Assembly (NCBI GenBank): GCA_903951825.1
Contig: CAJBDJ010000049.1
Coordinates: 1 to 64,000 of the forward strand
DNA: 64,000 nucleotides
Reading direction: 5' to 3'
From: an uncultured Pseudomonadota bacterium
GTDB lineage: Bacteria > Pseudomonadota > Gammaproteobacteria > Burkholderiales > Rhodocyclaceae
Shown here: positions 9,270 through 21,200 of the stretch, piece by piece
How the letters are laid out: each line of letters starts with the position of its first letter
Numbering within the stretch: the first letter of the stretch is position 1
The notes under the pieces: generated by a model
What the model saw: the letters and a program-made list of their open reading frames with translations, nothing else
Told to the model about the DNA's origin: nothing
Database searches by the model: none
Program-made: the position numbers and the translations under genes

Positions 9270-9798
9270 GCGGCTTGAACTGATGAATTTTCGGCGTTGA
9301 ACGATGCGCGCCGTGACCGGGGTGATGGGGGTCGGCTGGCGCATCGCCGGCATGGGAGTGGCCGCCGGCTGCGCCATAGGCGCCGGCTTCCGGTTGAAAC
9401 GGGGCTTGCGTCTCGGTTACTGTGCAACCGAGGCGGCGCAGCATGTCGGCCAGTACGTGGTCACTCTGGAAACGCAGCCGGCCACCGTTGTCGTTGGGCA
9501 GAATGTGCACCGGCACATGGCGGTTGCCGAGGTGGTAGGCGGCGCGGGCAAAGAGCAGCGGGCTGTCGGCGACGGCCTCGATCAGGGTTTCCGGCGCGGC
9601 GACGATGGCGACCACGGCGGCGCCGTTTTCGGCCGCTAGCTTGTCGCCGCTTTGCAACTGCTCGCCGCGCTGGAGAAAGATGCCGGCTTCTGCTCCGGAG
9701 GCGAGCGTTACCTTGAGGCGGCTGCGTTTGCGCTCGTCATAGGCGAGAGCCACCGAGTCGGTGGCGGGGGCGGCGCTGCGTTGATTGAGGATCAGCAT
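9265..9798 (-). CDS. ureE: Urease accessory protein UreE
   Basis: AYHLGNRHVPVHI, DHVLADMLRRLGCTV, His-rich C-terminus HSHAGDAPADPHHPGHGAH. Confidence 0.92.
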   Translation of the reverse strand: MLILNQRSAAPATDSVALAYDERKRSRLKVTLASGAEAGIFLQRGEQLQSGDKLAAENGAAVVAIVAAPETLIEAVADSPLLFARAAYHLGNRHVPVHILPNDNGGRLRFQSDHVLADMLRRLGCTVTETQAPFQPEAGAYGAAGGHSHAGDAPADPHHPGHGAHRSTPKIHQFKPQ

Positions 9799-9799
9799 G

Positions 9800-11514
<1,715 letters not shown>

Positions 11515-11518
<4 letters not shown>

Positions 11519-11820
11519 AGTGCCCCCTGAATCAGGCCACGGAAGCCGTAGACGGTGCGTGCGCCAGCCAGCGCGACGAGTTGCACGGTACGTGTCTGAC
11601 CCGGCTCGAAGCGCACGGCGGTGCCGGCGGCAATATTGAGGCGAAAACCGCGGGCGGCGTCACGCTCGAAGCTGAGGGCGGCGTTGGTTTCAAAAAAATG
11701 ATAGTGCGAACCGACCTGAATCGGCCGATCGCCAGCGTTGGCGACGCTCAGCGTAATGCTTGGCCGGCCGGCGTTGAGTTCAAGTTCGCCGGGTTCGGCG
11801 AGGAGTTCTCCGGGGATCAT
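11515..11820 (-). CDS. ureB: Urease subunit beta
   Basis: [19 protein letters not shown]...[14 protein letters not shown]; start at 11820, not the longer track ORF. Confidence 0.93.
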
Positions 11821-11831
11821 CTTCAGTCTCC

Positions 11832-12134
<303 letters not shown>

Positions 12135-12143
12135 GAAGGCTCC

Positions 12144-12986
12144 TCAGGTTGTCCAGATGCGCGGCAAAATTGCCGCTCGTGCGCAACATGCCGGACGAAT
12201 GGTCGCCCACAGTGCGGTAAACCACAGGCGCGCTGCTTCGCTGCTGTCGCCAAGATAGCGGGCGACAAGCACCCCCGGCAGGGCGCTGATTCCGTGCTTG
12301 GCGCCGTCGGCCGGTGCCATGGCGCGGCAGCGGGCGAGCAGGTCGGCGGCGAGCGGAAAGGCGGCGAGCAAGGTGCCGCAAACGCTGGCGCCCGCCCAGC
12401 CGGCGGGGCTCTGCAAAATCGGGTCAGCACCGGCGAAGCCGCCGCGTTCGATCCAGATCGGCTGATCGTCGTGGTCGATCCGCAAAAACAGATCAAATCG
12501 CCCGTGCTCAAAACGCTCGCCGGCGGCGGCTCGGCCAAGGCAGAGAATTTCCCAGCCGAGATAGCGACTGTTGGCGGCCAGCGTGACGCGCGTTTCCATG
12601 CGTGCGCGGGCGCCGTCGAAAATGATCGATTCCTGCGGCAGCCACTCCAGCGTGGCATTTTCGGCAACGCTGAAATTGATCAACTGCACCGCCTCCGCGG
12701 CGTCCGAACGGTACCATTTACCGGCGCCCGGCGTTGTCAATTGGGCGTGGGCATCGGTTTCGACAGCGACCTTGAGCGCCAGTTGGTCGCCGCCGGCAAT
12801 GCCGGAGGGCGGATGCAAAACGATCGCCTGACATACCGCCGCGCCTTCCGGGTAGAGCGCTTTTTGCACGCGCAAGGGGCCGCGATGACGGTTTTCGCGC
12901 AGGACGGTGCGTTCGCCGGCGCGCGAAAAGCACAAATTCAGTTCTGCCTGCCAGTTGGGCGAGGAGAGCGGAGGGCGCGAATTCAT
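12144..12986 (-). CDS. ureD: Urease accessory protein UreD
   Basis: [39 protein letters not shown]. Confidence 0.9.
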   Translation of the reverse strand: MNSRPPLSSPNWQAELNLCFSRAGERTVLRENRHRGPLRVQKALYPEGAAVCQAIVLHPPSGIAGGDQLALKVAVETDAHAQLTTPGAGKWYRSDAAEAVQLINFSVAENATLEWLPQESIIFDGARARMETRVTLAANSRYLGWEILCLGRAAAGERFEHGRFDLFLRIDHDDQPIWIERGGFAGADPILQSPAGWAGASVCGTLLAAFPLAADLLARCRAMAPADGAKHGISALPGVLVARYLGDSSEAARLWFTALWATIRPACCARAAILPRIWTT

Positions 12987-13065
12987 GTACCGATTATGGC
13001 CACAAGGCAGCGCCTTGGGAATACGCAAGACTGCGCAGTAATCAACGCAACAATCAACGCAACAA

Positions 13066-13569
13066 TCAGCAATCAGTCTCCGGCGTAGCGGCAAACCAGT
13101 CGCTCAGCGGCCGTTTTTCGCCCAGGTCAGTCAGACGCCGGTCAATGCTGTCGTGATTGCCCCACACCACGTCGGGGAGTTCGCCCCTGTCCACCGCTGC
13201 CGCAATGTCGTGGCAGTAAAGCCCCTGGTCGCGCTGGACATAAAAGCCGTAAGTGCGGCAGGCAATCGGCCGCTCTGCGTAAACCATACAGGCGCCACTC
13301 GCTGTGTCGAGCAGTGGGCAGACCCACGGGGGCGTTGTCTGATCGGCCATAGCCGCCATTTTCTGGCTGATTGTCCGGCGCTGCGTCGCGCTCAAAGCGG
13401 CCAGCGCCGGTGCCAGGCAATCCCATTCGGCGGCGGTTAGTTGGGGAATGTCGGCCAGATGCCGACAACAATGATCGCAACCCTTGGCGCACAGCCAGTC
13501 TGCCTGATCTTCCCGAATCTGCCTGACGCGCCCGGCAATCTCCTCATGCAGGCGAAAAAGCGCGGACAT
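13066..13569 (-). CDS. YkgJ-family cysteine-cluster (putative zinc/iron-chelating) protein
   Basis: CAKGCDHCCRHL...CPLLD...CMVYAERPIACRTYGF; start at 13569 preferred. Confidence 0.8.
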   Translation of the reverse strand: MSALFRLHEEIAGRVRQIREDQADWLCAKGCDHCCRHLADIPQLTAAEWDCLAPALAALSATQRRTISQKMAAMADQTTPPWVCPLLDTASGACMVYAERPIACRTYGFYVQRDQGLYCHDIAAAVDRGELPDVVWGNHDSIDRRLTDLGEKRPLSDWFAATPETDC

Positions 13570-13585
13570 CGGGATGACCGCCAAT

Positions 13586-14437
13586 TTACTGGCGCACTTC
13601 GCGCACGTTGTCGGCTGCCGCAAACTCGCCGCTGCTGCGGAAGGGGTTGATGTCGAGTCCGCCGCGCCGCGTATAGCGGGCATACACCGAAAGTGCTTGC
13701 GGTGCGCAGCGGCGCTGGATGTCGCAATAAATCCGCTCGACGCACTGCTCGTGAAATTCGTTGTGATTGCGGAAGGAAACGATGTAGCGCAGCAGGCCGG
13801 CATGGTCGATGGGCAAGCCACGGTAACGAATGACCACCAGCGCCCAGTCCGGCTGGCCGGTGACCAGGCAGTTGGATTTGAGCAGGTGCGAATAAAGCGT
13901 TTCTTCCACCGTTTCTTCCGCCTTTTCACCCTTGAGCGTACTCAGGAGGTGCGGCGCCGGCTGGTAGATGTTGCAGGCAATCTCCAGATCGTCGAGCAAA
14001 ATGCCGGACGGGTAAGCGATGGCCGGCTGCGGGCGGGCGCTCAGCAGCTCGATTTTGGTACTGACCGCCGCCCCGGCCGCCGCCGACAAATCGTCGACCA
14101 GCCTTGCCTCGACCGTCGCTGGATCGGCGAAAGCCGTCTGGTTGAACGAATTCAGGTAGAGCTTGAAGGATTTGGATTCGATCAGGTGGGGGCTCGTTGC
14201 CGGCACGCGAAAACTGGCCAGCGCAACGATCGGCTTACCCCGGTGGTCGAGCCAGGAAACTTCGTAAGCATTCCAGATATCTTCACCAACAAACGGCAGC
14301 GCATCGGCAGTGATGCCCAACTCATCGCGCTTCAACTGGCGCGGGATGGGATAAAGCAATTCGGGGGCGTAATCGCTGCGGTACTCGGTCGGCTGGCCGA
14401 GCGGGGAGCGGGTGCCGGAGGCGGTGGGTGGCGTCAT
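13586..14437 (-). CDS. queF: NADPH-dependent 7-cyano-7-deazaguanine reductase (type II)
   Basis: ESKSFKLYLNSFNQ, HLLKSNCLVTGQPDWA, FHEQCVERIYCDI. Confidence 0.93.
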   Translation of the reverse strand: MTPPTASGTRSPLGQPTEYRSDYAPELLYPIPRQLKRDELGITADALPFVGEDIWNAYEVSWLDHRGKPIVALASFRVPATSPHLIESKSFKLYLNSFNQTAFADPATVEARLVDDLSAAAGAAVSTKIELLSARPQPAIAYPSGILLDDLEIACNIYQPAPHLLSTLKGEKAEETVEETLYSHLLKSNCLVTGQPDWALVVIRYRGLPIDHAGLLRYIVSFRNHNEFHEQCVERIYCDIQRRCAPQALSVYARYTRRGGLDINPFRSSGEFAAADNVREVRQ

Positions 14438-14655
14438 GGCGAGGAATTTTACCGGATTGGCCGAGAACGCTGTAGGCCGCCGGCGAAGAGCCGATACGGA
14501 GCCCAAAAACTGGCTGAAATCCGGTTTCAAGGCGCCACAAGGGGTTTCAAATGTTCGATTCATGTTTGTCAGAATTCGATTACCGGAGGCGTCAGGGGAA
14601 AATTCAACAACCTGTTAAAGGAGTAGATTGACACGACCACCCAAATGCTAAATGC

Positions 14656-14690
14656 AAAAAACCCGCAAGACCTTGAGCCATGCGGGTTTT
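14656..14690 (-). terminator. Intrinsic terminator following tRNA-Ser
   Basis: AAAACCCGCA...TGCGGGTTTT hairpin flanked by A/T runs. Confidence 0.7.
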
Positions 14691-14699
14691 CAGAATTCT

Positions 14700-14790
14700 T
14701 GGCGGAGCAGGCGGGATTCGAACCCGCGGTAGGGGATTACCCTACACACGCTTTCCAGGCGTGCGACTTAAACCACTCATCCACCGCTCC
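14700..14790 (-). tRNA. tRNA-Ser(GGA)
   Basis: GGAGCGGTGGATGAGTGG...CTGGAAAG anticodon loop, long variable arm, GGGTTCGAATCCC, CCA-end encoded. Confidence 0.95.
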
Positions 14791-14826
14791 AAGAGCCGCG
14801 AATTGTAGCAGAGGGGGTGAGGTTGC

Positions 14827-15096
14827 TCAAAGCGACTTTCGTAGCCAGGCGAGGGCGATCCAGCTGGCGAAGAGGAGCAGCAACAAGATTGCGCTGCTCA
14901 GCGCTGGCGGGGTGTTGCGCGGCAGAAATCGGGCGGTGAGTTGTTGCGGACGATGGGTAATCAGGGCAAAAAATTGATAGATGGCGTTCTTGTCGCGATG
15001 CCGGCCGGCGATCAGGTAGAGCACGCCTTGCCCAAGCAGGCAGAGGCCGAGTAGTTCAATGAGGGCGCGTAATACGCTGATGAGAAAGACCAGCAT
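14827..15096 (-). CDS. Small membrane protein of unknown function
   Basis: MLVFLISVLRALIELLGLCLLGQGVLYLIAG with two hydrophobic segments. Confidence 0.6.
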   Translation of the reverse strand: MLVFLISVLRALIELLGLCLLGQGVLYLIAGRHRDKNAIYQFFALITHRPQQLTARFLPRNTPPALSSAILLLLLFASWIALAWLRKSL

Positions 15097-15104
15097 GGTC
15101 GGGC

Positions 15105-15347
15105 TTATTCGTCGTTGATGCCAAATTCGTCGTCGAGCTGGCGCATCCGCCGGTTGTAGATCCAGATCATCAACAGGTAGAGAAAGAGTGAGCCTTGCGC
15201 TGCCATATAGAAGCCGAGCGGGAAGCCGAGAAATTGCCACTGATTTAGCCAGGGAGCAAACCAGCTGAGAACGAAGGTGACGATCAGCCAGATGATGAGC
15301 AAGACGATCGTCAGCTGCCGTGTTTTTTTCCAGTAGCCTTCAGTCAA
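15105..15347 (-). CDS. DUF4212-like sodium/substrate symporter small subunit
   Basis: YWKKTRQLTIVLLIIWLIVTFVLSWFAPWLNQWQFLGFPLGFYMAAQGSLFLYLLMIWIYNRRM. Confidence 0.85.
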   Translation of the reverse strand: MTEGYWKKTRQLTIVLLIIWLIVTFVLSWFAPWLNQWQFLGFPLGFYMAAQGSLFLYLLMIWIYNRRMRQLDDEFGINDE

Positions 15348-17388
15348 TGGCGTTCGCTCCCGGCTTTGAGGTGTGGCGGAGACGATTGAGGAAATCCTCG
15401 CTGTTCCTGCCGGGCGGCGCTGTCAGGAGGCTGACGACGATGATGGTGAGGAAGCCGCTGGCGACGCCAAAGACGCCGGCTGATGTTGATTGGACGTGAA
15501 ACCACGGTTCAAGGGCAAGGTTGTTGAGGCCAAGCCAGGGGATGTTGTCGGCTTCAAGGCGCAGGATGTAGTAAATGGCGACGGAGATGCCCATCAACAT
15601 GCCAGCCAGGGCACCCTGTTGATTGGCGCGGCGCCAGAAAATGCCCAGCACGAGAGCCGGGAAAAATGCCGAGGCGGCGATTGAGAAGGCCCAGGCGACC
15701 ATCGAGAGAATGGTGCCGGGTTTTTGTGCGGCCACGCTGGCAGCAAGAACGGCCACGACCAGCAGCAGTGATTTCGAGATGACGAGACGAAGCTGGGTTG
15801 AGGACTGTGGGCGGAATATCCGGAAATAGACATCATGGGAGAGGGCGCCGGTAATCGTCAGCAACAAGCCGTCGGCGGTGGACAAGGCGGCGGCAAGGGC
15901 GCCGGCAGCGACGAGGCCGGAAACGACATAAGGCATACCGGCAATTTCGGGGGTGGCCAGCACGATGACGTCGGGGTTGAGCGAGAGTTCGGCGAATTGC
16001 ATGATGCCGTCGCGATTGATGTCTTCAATATTGACCATGCCGACCTTGCTCCAGGCGGCGACCCAGCCGGGCAGGTCAGTAATCGGAATTTCGACGAGAT
16101 GGGAGAGAACCTCGTGTTTGGCAAACACAGCATAGGCCGGCGCGGTGATGTAAAGCAAAAGGATGAAGAGCAGCGCCCAGAAGACCGACTCGCGGGCTTC
16201 CCTGACGGTGGGCGTGGTGTAGTAGCGCATCAGCAGGTGAGGGAGCGAGGCGGTGCCGACGGTCAGACAGAAAATCAGCGCGAGGAAATTGATTTGCTGG
16301 GCGCGGCGCTCATCCGGATCTGTCGCCGGGAAGGCTTCGCTGTGATGGGTTGGCGGCTTTGCGCGTTCGCCGGCGACGGCCATCGCTTTTTCCCAGCGTA
16401 CTCGAGCCTGCTCGGGGTCTTGCGGCAGATCGCGGCGTTGGCGTTCGAGGGCGACGATGTCCTTCATTTGCGAATCACTGGCCTTGAGGCGGTTGATTTC
16501 CCGCGATAATTGCTCGCGCTCAAGGCTGAGCGACTGCGGCAACTGCATGATTTTTTCAGCGTAGAGGTTGGCGCGTTCGCGGTAGAGGTTTCTGACTTGC
16601 TCCTCGGCTGGTTGCGCGAAGATTTTTTCTTCGAGCTGCTTGACGTTGCCGAGAACCTGGCCATAAACCAGTTGGGGTACCGGGTTGCCGGTGACATTCC
16701 AGGAGAGGATGGCAACCGGTGTCGCGTAGGCGACGATCAGTACCAGATATTGCGCTACCTGCGTCCAGGTGACGGCGCGCATTCCGCCAAGAAACGAGCA
16801 GACGAGAATGCCGGCAAGACCGACAAAAACGCCGATTTCGAATTGCAGGCTGACGAAGCGACTGGTAATCACGCCGACACCATAAATCTGCGCGACGACA
16901 TAGACGAAGGAGGCAAGAATGGCGGCGGCGACGGCGACCAGACGAATCGCGTTGCCACCATAACGGGCGCCCAGAAAATCGGGAATCGTATATTCGCCAA
17001 AACGTCGCAAGTAGGGGGCGAGGAGCAGGGCGACCAGGACGAAACCGCCGGTCCAGCCGATCACGTAGGCAAGCCCCTGAAAGCCGGAGAGGTAAAGGGT
17101 TCCGGCGAGGCCGATGAACGAGGCGGCGCTCATCCAGTCGGCGCCGGTGGCCATGCCGTTGAAGAATGCCGGAATACGCCGGCCGGCGACGTAGTACTCG
17201 GAGACATCCGAGGTGCGGCTCATGACGCCGATGGCGGCGTACATGAAAATGGTGAAAAAAAGAAAGGAATAGCCGATCCAGCGCGGCGGCATGCCGTGGT
17301 TTTCGAGTACCGCGAGGGCACCGATGAAAGCTAGGAAAGCCCCGGTGTAATACAGGTAGTACTTCTTGATCCGGCTGCTGGTGGCCAA
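15340..17388 (-). CDS. Sodium:solute symporter (ActP / VC_2705-like acetate symporter)
   Basis: Multi-TM; SEYYVAGRRIPAFFNGMATGADWMSAASFIGLAGTLYLSGF. Confidence 0.88.
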   Translation of the reverse strand: MATSSRIKKYYLYYTGAFLAFIGALAVLENHGMPPRWIGYSFLFFTIFMYAAIGVMSRTSDVSEYYVAGRRIPAFFNGMATGADWMSAASFIGLAGTLYLSGFQGLAYVIGWTGGFVLVALLLAPYLRRFGEYTIPDFLGARYGGNAIRLVAVAAAILASFVYVVAQIYGVGVITSRFVSLQFEIGVFVGLAGILVCSFLGGMRAVTWTQVAQYLVLIVAYATPVAILSWNVTGNPVPQLVYGQVLGNVKQLEEKIFAQPAEEQVRNLYRERANLYAEKIMQLPQSLSLEREQLSREINRLKASDSQMKDIVALERQRRDLPQDPEQARVRWEKAMAVAGERAKPPTHHSEAFPATDPDERRAQQINFLALIFCLTVGTASLPHLLMRYYTTPTVREARESVFWALLFILLLYITAPAYAVFAKHEVLSHLVEIPITDLPGWVAAWSKVGMVNIEDINRDGIMQFAELSLNPDVIVLATPEIAGMPYVVSGLVAAGALAAALSTADGLLLTITGALSHDVYFRIFRPQSSTQLRLVISKSLLLVVAVLAASVAAQKPGTILSMVAWAFSIAASAFFPALVLGIFWRRANQQGALAGMLMGISVAIYYILRLEADNIPWLGLNNLALEPWFHVQSTSAGVFGVASGFLTIIVVSLLTAPPGRNSEDFLNRLRHTSKPGANAID

Positions 17389-17400
17389 AGTGGTTGGGAC

Positions 17401-18069
17401 TCAGTAGGTGCGGCGCAAGTGGCTGGTGGCGGTCGTTTCTTCGATCAGCCGGGCGGCGCTGGTGAGCCCTTTGTCACTTGCCCGCGCCAGTAGGCGTTGC
17501 ATCAGGCGGGCGAGGGCGAGGGTATTGTCCATGGCGTCGCGGCGACCGTTCGCAGCCATGCCGAAACGCTCCAGCCAGGTGTCCAGCGGTTGTACGGATG
17601 GCTCCATGTCGTCGAACACGGCCGGCAGTAGCCAGGCCAGATCAATGACTGGCGGTTGCAGATCAATGCCCAGCTGCGCCTTGTATGCGCGTTCCAGAAA
17701 AGCCCTGATAAAAGCCCAGTGGTAGCAGACCAGCGGCGCCTTGGCGGTGAAGTGCAAAAATGCCGTCAGTTGGCGGTCGATGCTCGGCAAGCTCTCGTCG
17801 CGGCCGCTGAAATCGAGGGCGATGGCATCGCCGGGGATGATGCAACCGCCCTCGCGCAGGGCAATCGCTGACATGCCGAGCAGTTGATCCTGCGCTGGGT
17901 CGAAGCCGGAGGTTTTGAGGTCAAGCACCACGTAGCGCGTGCGATAGTGCGCAGCCGTCAGGTTGGGGGCGGCGCTCTCCTGCCAGTCGCTGATTGCCTG
18001 CTGGATATCCTGCGGCAAGCCGGTTTTGGCCGTTTTGCCACGGCGCAGCATTTTCTTGAGGCCGAGCAC
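17401..18069 (-). CDS. DnaQ-like 3'-5' exonuclease
   Basis: RYVVLDLKTSGFDPAQDQLLGMSAIALREG ... GRRDAMDNTLALARL. Confidence 0.8.
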   Translation of the reverse strand: MLGLKKMLRRGKTAKTGLPQDIQQAISDWQESAAPNLTAAHYRTRYVVLDLKTSGFDPAQDQLLGMSAIALREGGCIIPGDAIALDFSGRDESLPSIDRQLTAFLHFTAKAPLVCYHWAFIRAFLERAYKAQLGIDLQPPVIDLAWLLPAVFDDMEPSVQPLDTWLERFGMAANGRRDAMDNTLALARLMQRLLARASDKGLTSAARLIEETTATSHLRRTY

Positions 18070-18070
18070 C

Positions 18071-20026
18071 TTAATTCACCTGGTAATCGAGTTTGAGGCG
18101 AGTCTGGATTTTGCGCGCCTGACGGAAGGATTCTTTCAAAATTCGGCGATCCAGTTCGTTGAGTTTGTCGGGGTCGATCAGATTGTCCCCCTGGCGCCCC
18201 GGCTCGCCTTCAAGGTATTGATGCTGGAGACGCAGTAGCTGGATGAAGTCGAGCCCTTCGAGTACGGCGTTGATTTCATCTTCGCGAATCGACAGGCGCT
18301 TGGCGGCGATGCGCAGACGTTGTACCGAGTTGGTGTTGTGCACGCCGCTGGCAAGGGCGTAAATCCGCGCGACATCGACAAAAATGCGCGAGCCATATTT
18401 TTTGAGGTCGATCTTGCCTGGTTGCCCAGGCTCCAGATCGGTCAAAAAATCACGAATCTTGCCTAGTGGTGGCTCGACATCAAGGGCGTTTTTTGCCATG
18501 GCGCGGAGAAACATCGGATTGTCGGCGGTTTGTGCGAGCAAGTGGCGGCGCATGAGGTCGGCGAGATCGGTATGGCCGAAGAGCGGGCGGAAATCGAAGA
18601 AAATGGTGGCGTTGAGCAGCGCGTCCGGGTGTGGGATACGGATCCAGTTGCTGAACTGGTTTTTCCATTCCTTGAGCGACAGGCACCATTGCGGATTGCT
18701 GGCCATGATGTTGCCTTTGCAGAGCGGAAAACCACAGCGGTCGAGATCGCGATTGACGGCACCGGCAAAGGCGAGAAAGCGTTGGCGCAGCGTATCAAGC
18801 GCGGCGTCGTCGTCGCAGGTGAAAACGATGCCGTTATCCTGGTCGGTACTGAAGGTTTGCTCGTCGCGCCCCTCCGAGCCAAAGGCCAGCCAGGCCCATT
18901 CGATGCCGTCGAAGCGATGGTGGTCGAGATTGAGCTGAATGACGCGGCGGGTGATTGCGTCGTTGAGCGCTGAAATGAACTGGGTCATCTGCTCGGCGCC
19001 AATGCCCTGCGCCAGCATGTTGAAGGAGAGCTGGCGAACATCGCTGACCGATTGCTGCAAGGCTTCGACCGTCAGCGCCTCTTCGATGGTCTGCCGAATC
19101 TGCCGCAAACCGACGCGCTGCAGGGCGAAGAGGTCGCGCTCGGAGACGACGCCGGTGAGGTGTCCTTCCGCATCGGTGACGAGAACGTGGCGGATGCCGT
19201 GCGTTGCCATGGCCAGCATGGCATCGTAGGCAGTCGCCTGTTCTTCGAGCATGAACGGGTTGGCCGACATGGCCTGACTGATCGGCGCACTATGCGGCAG
19301 ATCGGCGAGGACGACGCGATCAAGGAGGTCGGAACGGGTGAAAATGCCGACCGGCTTTTTGTCTGCCGCAGCGATTACCAGTGAGCCAACCTTCGCTTTC
19401 GACATGGTTTCCAGCGCCACCCGCACCGGCGTCTCCGGCGTGATGCTCAGCGGTGCCCGCGCACCGACGCCGGAAAGCGGCGAATTGAGTGTTTGCTGCT
19501 CGCTGGCGCGCTGGGCAAATTGCTGCTGCAACTGCTGGCGCGACTGATTCAGCAGGCTGGCGATGTATTGCGTGCAAAACAGCGAAAACTCCGGGCTGGC
19601 AGTCATCAGCCGCATGAAATCAGGCGCCGGCAGCTGGTAGCAATAGGTGTCTTCAACGGCCAGGTAGTTGTTGGTCGACGGGCGACCGGCGGTAACGGCA
19701 CCAATCGGGAAGCTCTCGCCGGGGCTGAGGCTTAGGATGGAGTATTCGGTGACGGTGACTTCGCCGGCCTGGCGAGCTTGTACCTTGCCCGTTTCGATCA
19801 GGTAAAAATAACGGACGTTGCCTGATTCCGGTCCGACGATGGTCGACCCGGCAGGGTAAAAGGCCAGTTCTGCCTTTTGCGCGAAATCTTGCAGCGCCTC
19901 GCCGCTCATTTTGTTGAATGGCGCATGTTTTTTCAAAAAGGCGATGCTGGCGCCGGCCAGACGCTGGCGGCCGGCGCTGCGCAGCGCTTCTTCGGTTTGC
20001 GCGATGCTTTGATCTATGGGTGTCAC
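18071..20026 (-). CDS. cNMP-binding + CBS + DUF294 putative nucleotidyltransferase
   Basis: cNMP-like N-terminus, CBS repeats (VGSLVIAAADKKPVGIFTRSDLLDRV), WAWLAFGSEGRDEQTFSTDQDNGIVF. Confidence 0.88.
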   Translation of the reverse strand: MTPIDQSIAQTEEALRSAGRQRLAGASIAFLKKHAPFNKMSGEALQDFAQKAELAFYPAGSTIVGPESGNVRYFYLIETGKVQARQAGEVTVTEYSILSLSPGESFPIGAVTAGRPSTNNYLAVEDTYCYQLPAPDFMRLMTASPEFSLFCTQYIASLLNQSRQQLQQQFAQRASEQQTLNSPLSGVGARAPLSITPETPVRVALETMSKAKVGSLVIAAADKKPVGIFTRSDLLDRVVLADLPHSAPISQAMSANPFMLEEQATAYDAMLAMATHGIRHVLVTDAEGHLTGVVSERDLFALQRVGLRQIRQTIEEALTVEALQQSVSDVRQLSFNMLAQGIGAEQMTQFISALNDAITRRVIQLNLDHHRFDGIEWAWLAFGSEGRDEQTFSTDQDNGIVFTCDDDAALDTLRQRFLAFAGAVNRDLDRCGFPLCKGNIMASNPQWCLSLKEWKNQFSNWIRIPHPDALLNATIFFDFRPLFGHTDLADLMRRHLLAQTADNPMFLRAMAKNALDVEPPLGKIRDFLTDLEPGQPGKIDLKKYGSRIFVDVARIYALASGVHNTNSVQRLRIAAKRLSIREDEINAVLEGLDFIQLLRLQHQYLEGEPGRQGDNLIDPDKLNELDRRILKESFRQARKIQTRLKLDYQVN

Positions 20027-20051
20027 AACAACCTCGGTCTGTTTTAAGGGC

Positions 20052-21200
20052 TTAAAGTGCGTAGTTTAATTTGAGTCGCTGTTGAAGGCGTCGGGCTTGC
20101 TTGAGTGATTCACGCAAAATGGCTTTGTCCATGTCGTGCAGCGAAGCCATTCTGATGCCGTGACCGCTGTCTTTTCCCGCAGCCTTCGCGGCCAGTTGAT
20201 GATCGAGGCGCAAGCGCAAAACATGACCAAAAGCAGCCTTGCCCGCCGCCAGTTCGTCGGTCGTCAAGCCGCAGTTGGCACCAGCCTGATGCAAGCGTTC
20301 GCCGGTGTTGACCGCGCGAACGCCGGTGGCGAGGGCAAAAATGCGCGCCGCATCGACAAAAATCCGGCTGCCGTATTTTTTCAGGTCGATGCCGTCGCCG
20401 CTCCTGCCGCCGTCGCTGACCTCACCGAGAAAACTCAGGGGAACCATCGCCTGAATCGCGTTGGCGGCCATCAAGTGAAGAAAGGCCGGGGTGTCGCTGG
20501 TCATCGAGAGAAGCAGGGTGCGCAGATTTTCAGCGAGGGTGTGATCGCCATAGAGCGGGCGCAAGTCGAAGAAAATGCTGGCGTTGAGCAGGGCGCCGGG
20601 CTCCGGGCGGCGTACCCAATCCATGAAGCGGTTTTTCCACTCGTCCTGCGACAGGCACCAGGCCGGGTTGCCGGCCATGATCTGGCCGCTGCACAGCGTG
20701 AATCCGCAGTCGGCGAGATGGTGATTGACTTCGTTGGCAAAGGGCAAAAATAGCGCCCGCAGTGCTTCGGCCTCTTGCGCATCGGCGGCACTGAAAATCA
20801 GGCCGTTATCCTGGTCGGTGACCAGGGTTTGTTCGTGTCGACCCTCGGAACCGAGTGCCAGCCAGCACCAGGATACGGGGGGCAGGCGGTGTTTGCGGGC
20901 GGTCAGTTCGATGACTCTTGCGCTCAAGCGGTCATTCAGGCCGGCAATGATGCGCGTCGCTGCCTCGCCGTCGAGTCCGCAGTGCACCAGTTGGCGGGTG
21001 AAGCCGGCTAATGCGTCGGCGCACGCCGGGGCGCTCGGCAAGTCGTTCAGCGCATTGAGCGCCTGTTCGGTGGCGGCGAGTTGTTGACAGGGAAAGACGC
21101 GTTCGGTCGAGAAGGGCAAGTTAGTACTTGATGCGGGCAAAGTAGGTTTTTTCGCAGGCTTCGAGCGCCTGGCGGACGGTGACGATCCCCATTTCTTCAA
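20052..21200 (-). CDS. DUF294-type putative nucleotidyltransferase lacking cNMP/CBS domains (paralog of 18071-20026); TTG start just after the upstream stop is plausible
   Basis: WCWLALGSEGRHEQTLVTDQDNGLIF; GIDLKKYGSRIFVDAARIFALATGV matches GKIDLKKYGSRIFVDVARIYALASGV in the neighbour. Confidence 0.8.
   Translation of the reverse strand: MKKWGSSPSARRSKPAKKPTLPASSTNLPFSTERVFPCQQLAATEQALNALNDLPSAPACADALAGFTRQLVHCGLDGEAATRIIAGLNDRLSARVIELTARKHRLPPVSWCWLALGSEGRHEQTLVTDQDNGLIFSAADAQEAEALRALFLPFANEVNHHLADCGFTLCSGQIMAGNPAWCLSQDEWKNRFMDWVRRPEPGALLNASIFFDLRPLYGDHTLAENLRTLLLSMTSDTPAFLHLMAANAIQAMVPLSFLGEVSDGGRSGDGIDLKKYGSRIFVDAARIFALATGVRAVNTGERLHQAGANCGLTTDELAAGKAAFGHVLRLRLDHQLAAKAAGKDSGHGIRMASLHDMDKAILRESLKQARRLQQRLKLNYAL

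Noticed and set aside
14645-14977. 110-aa plus-strand ORF AGFEPAVGDYPTHAFQACDLNHSSTAP
   Set aside because: Translation through antisense tRNA-Ser; not a gene.
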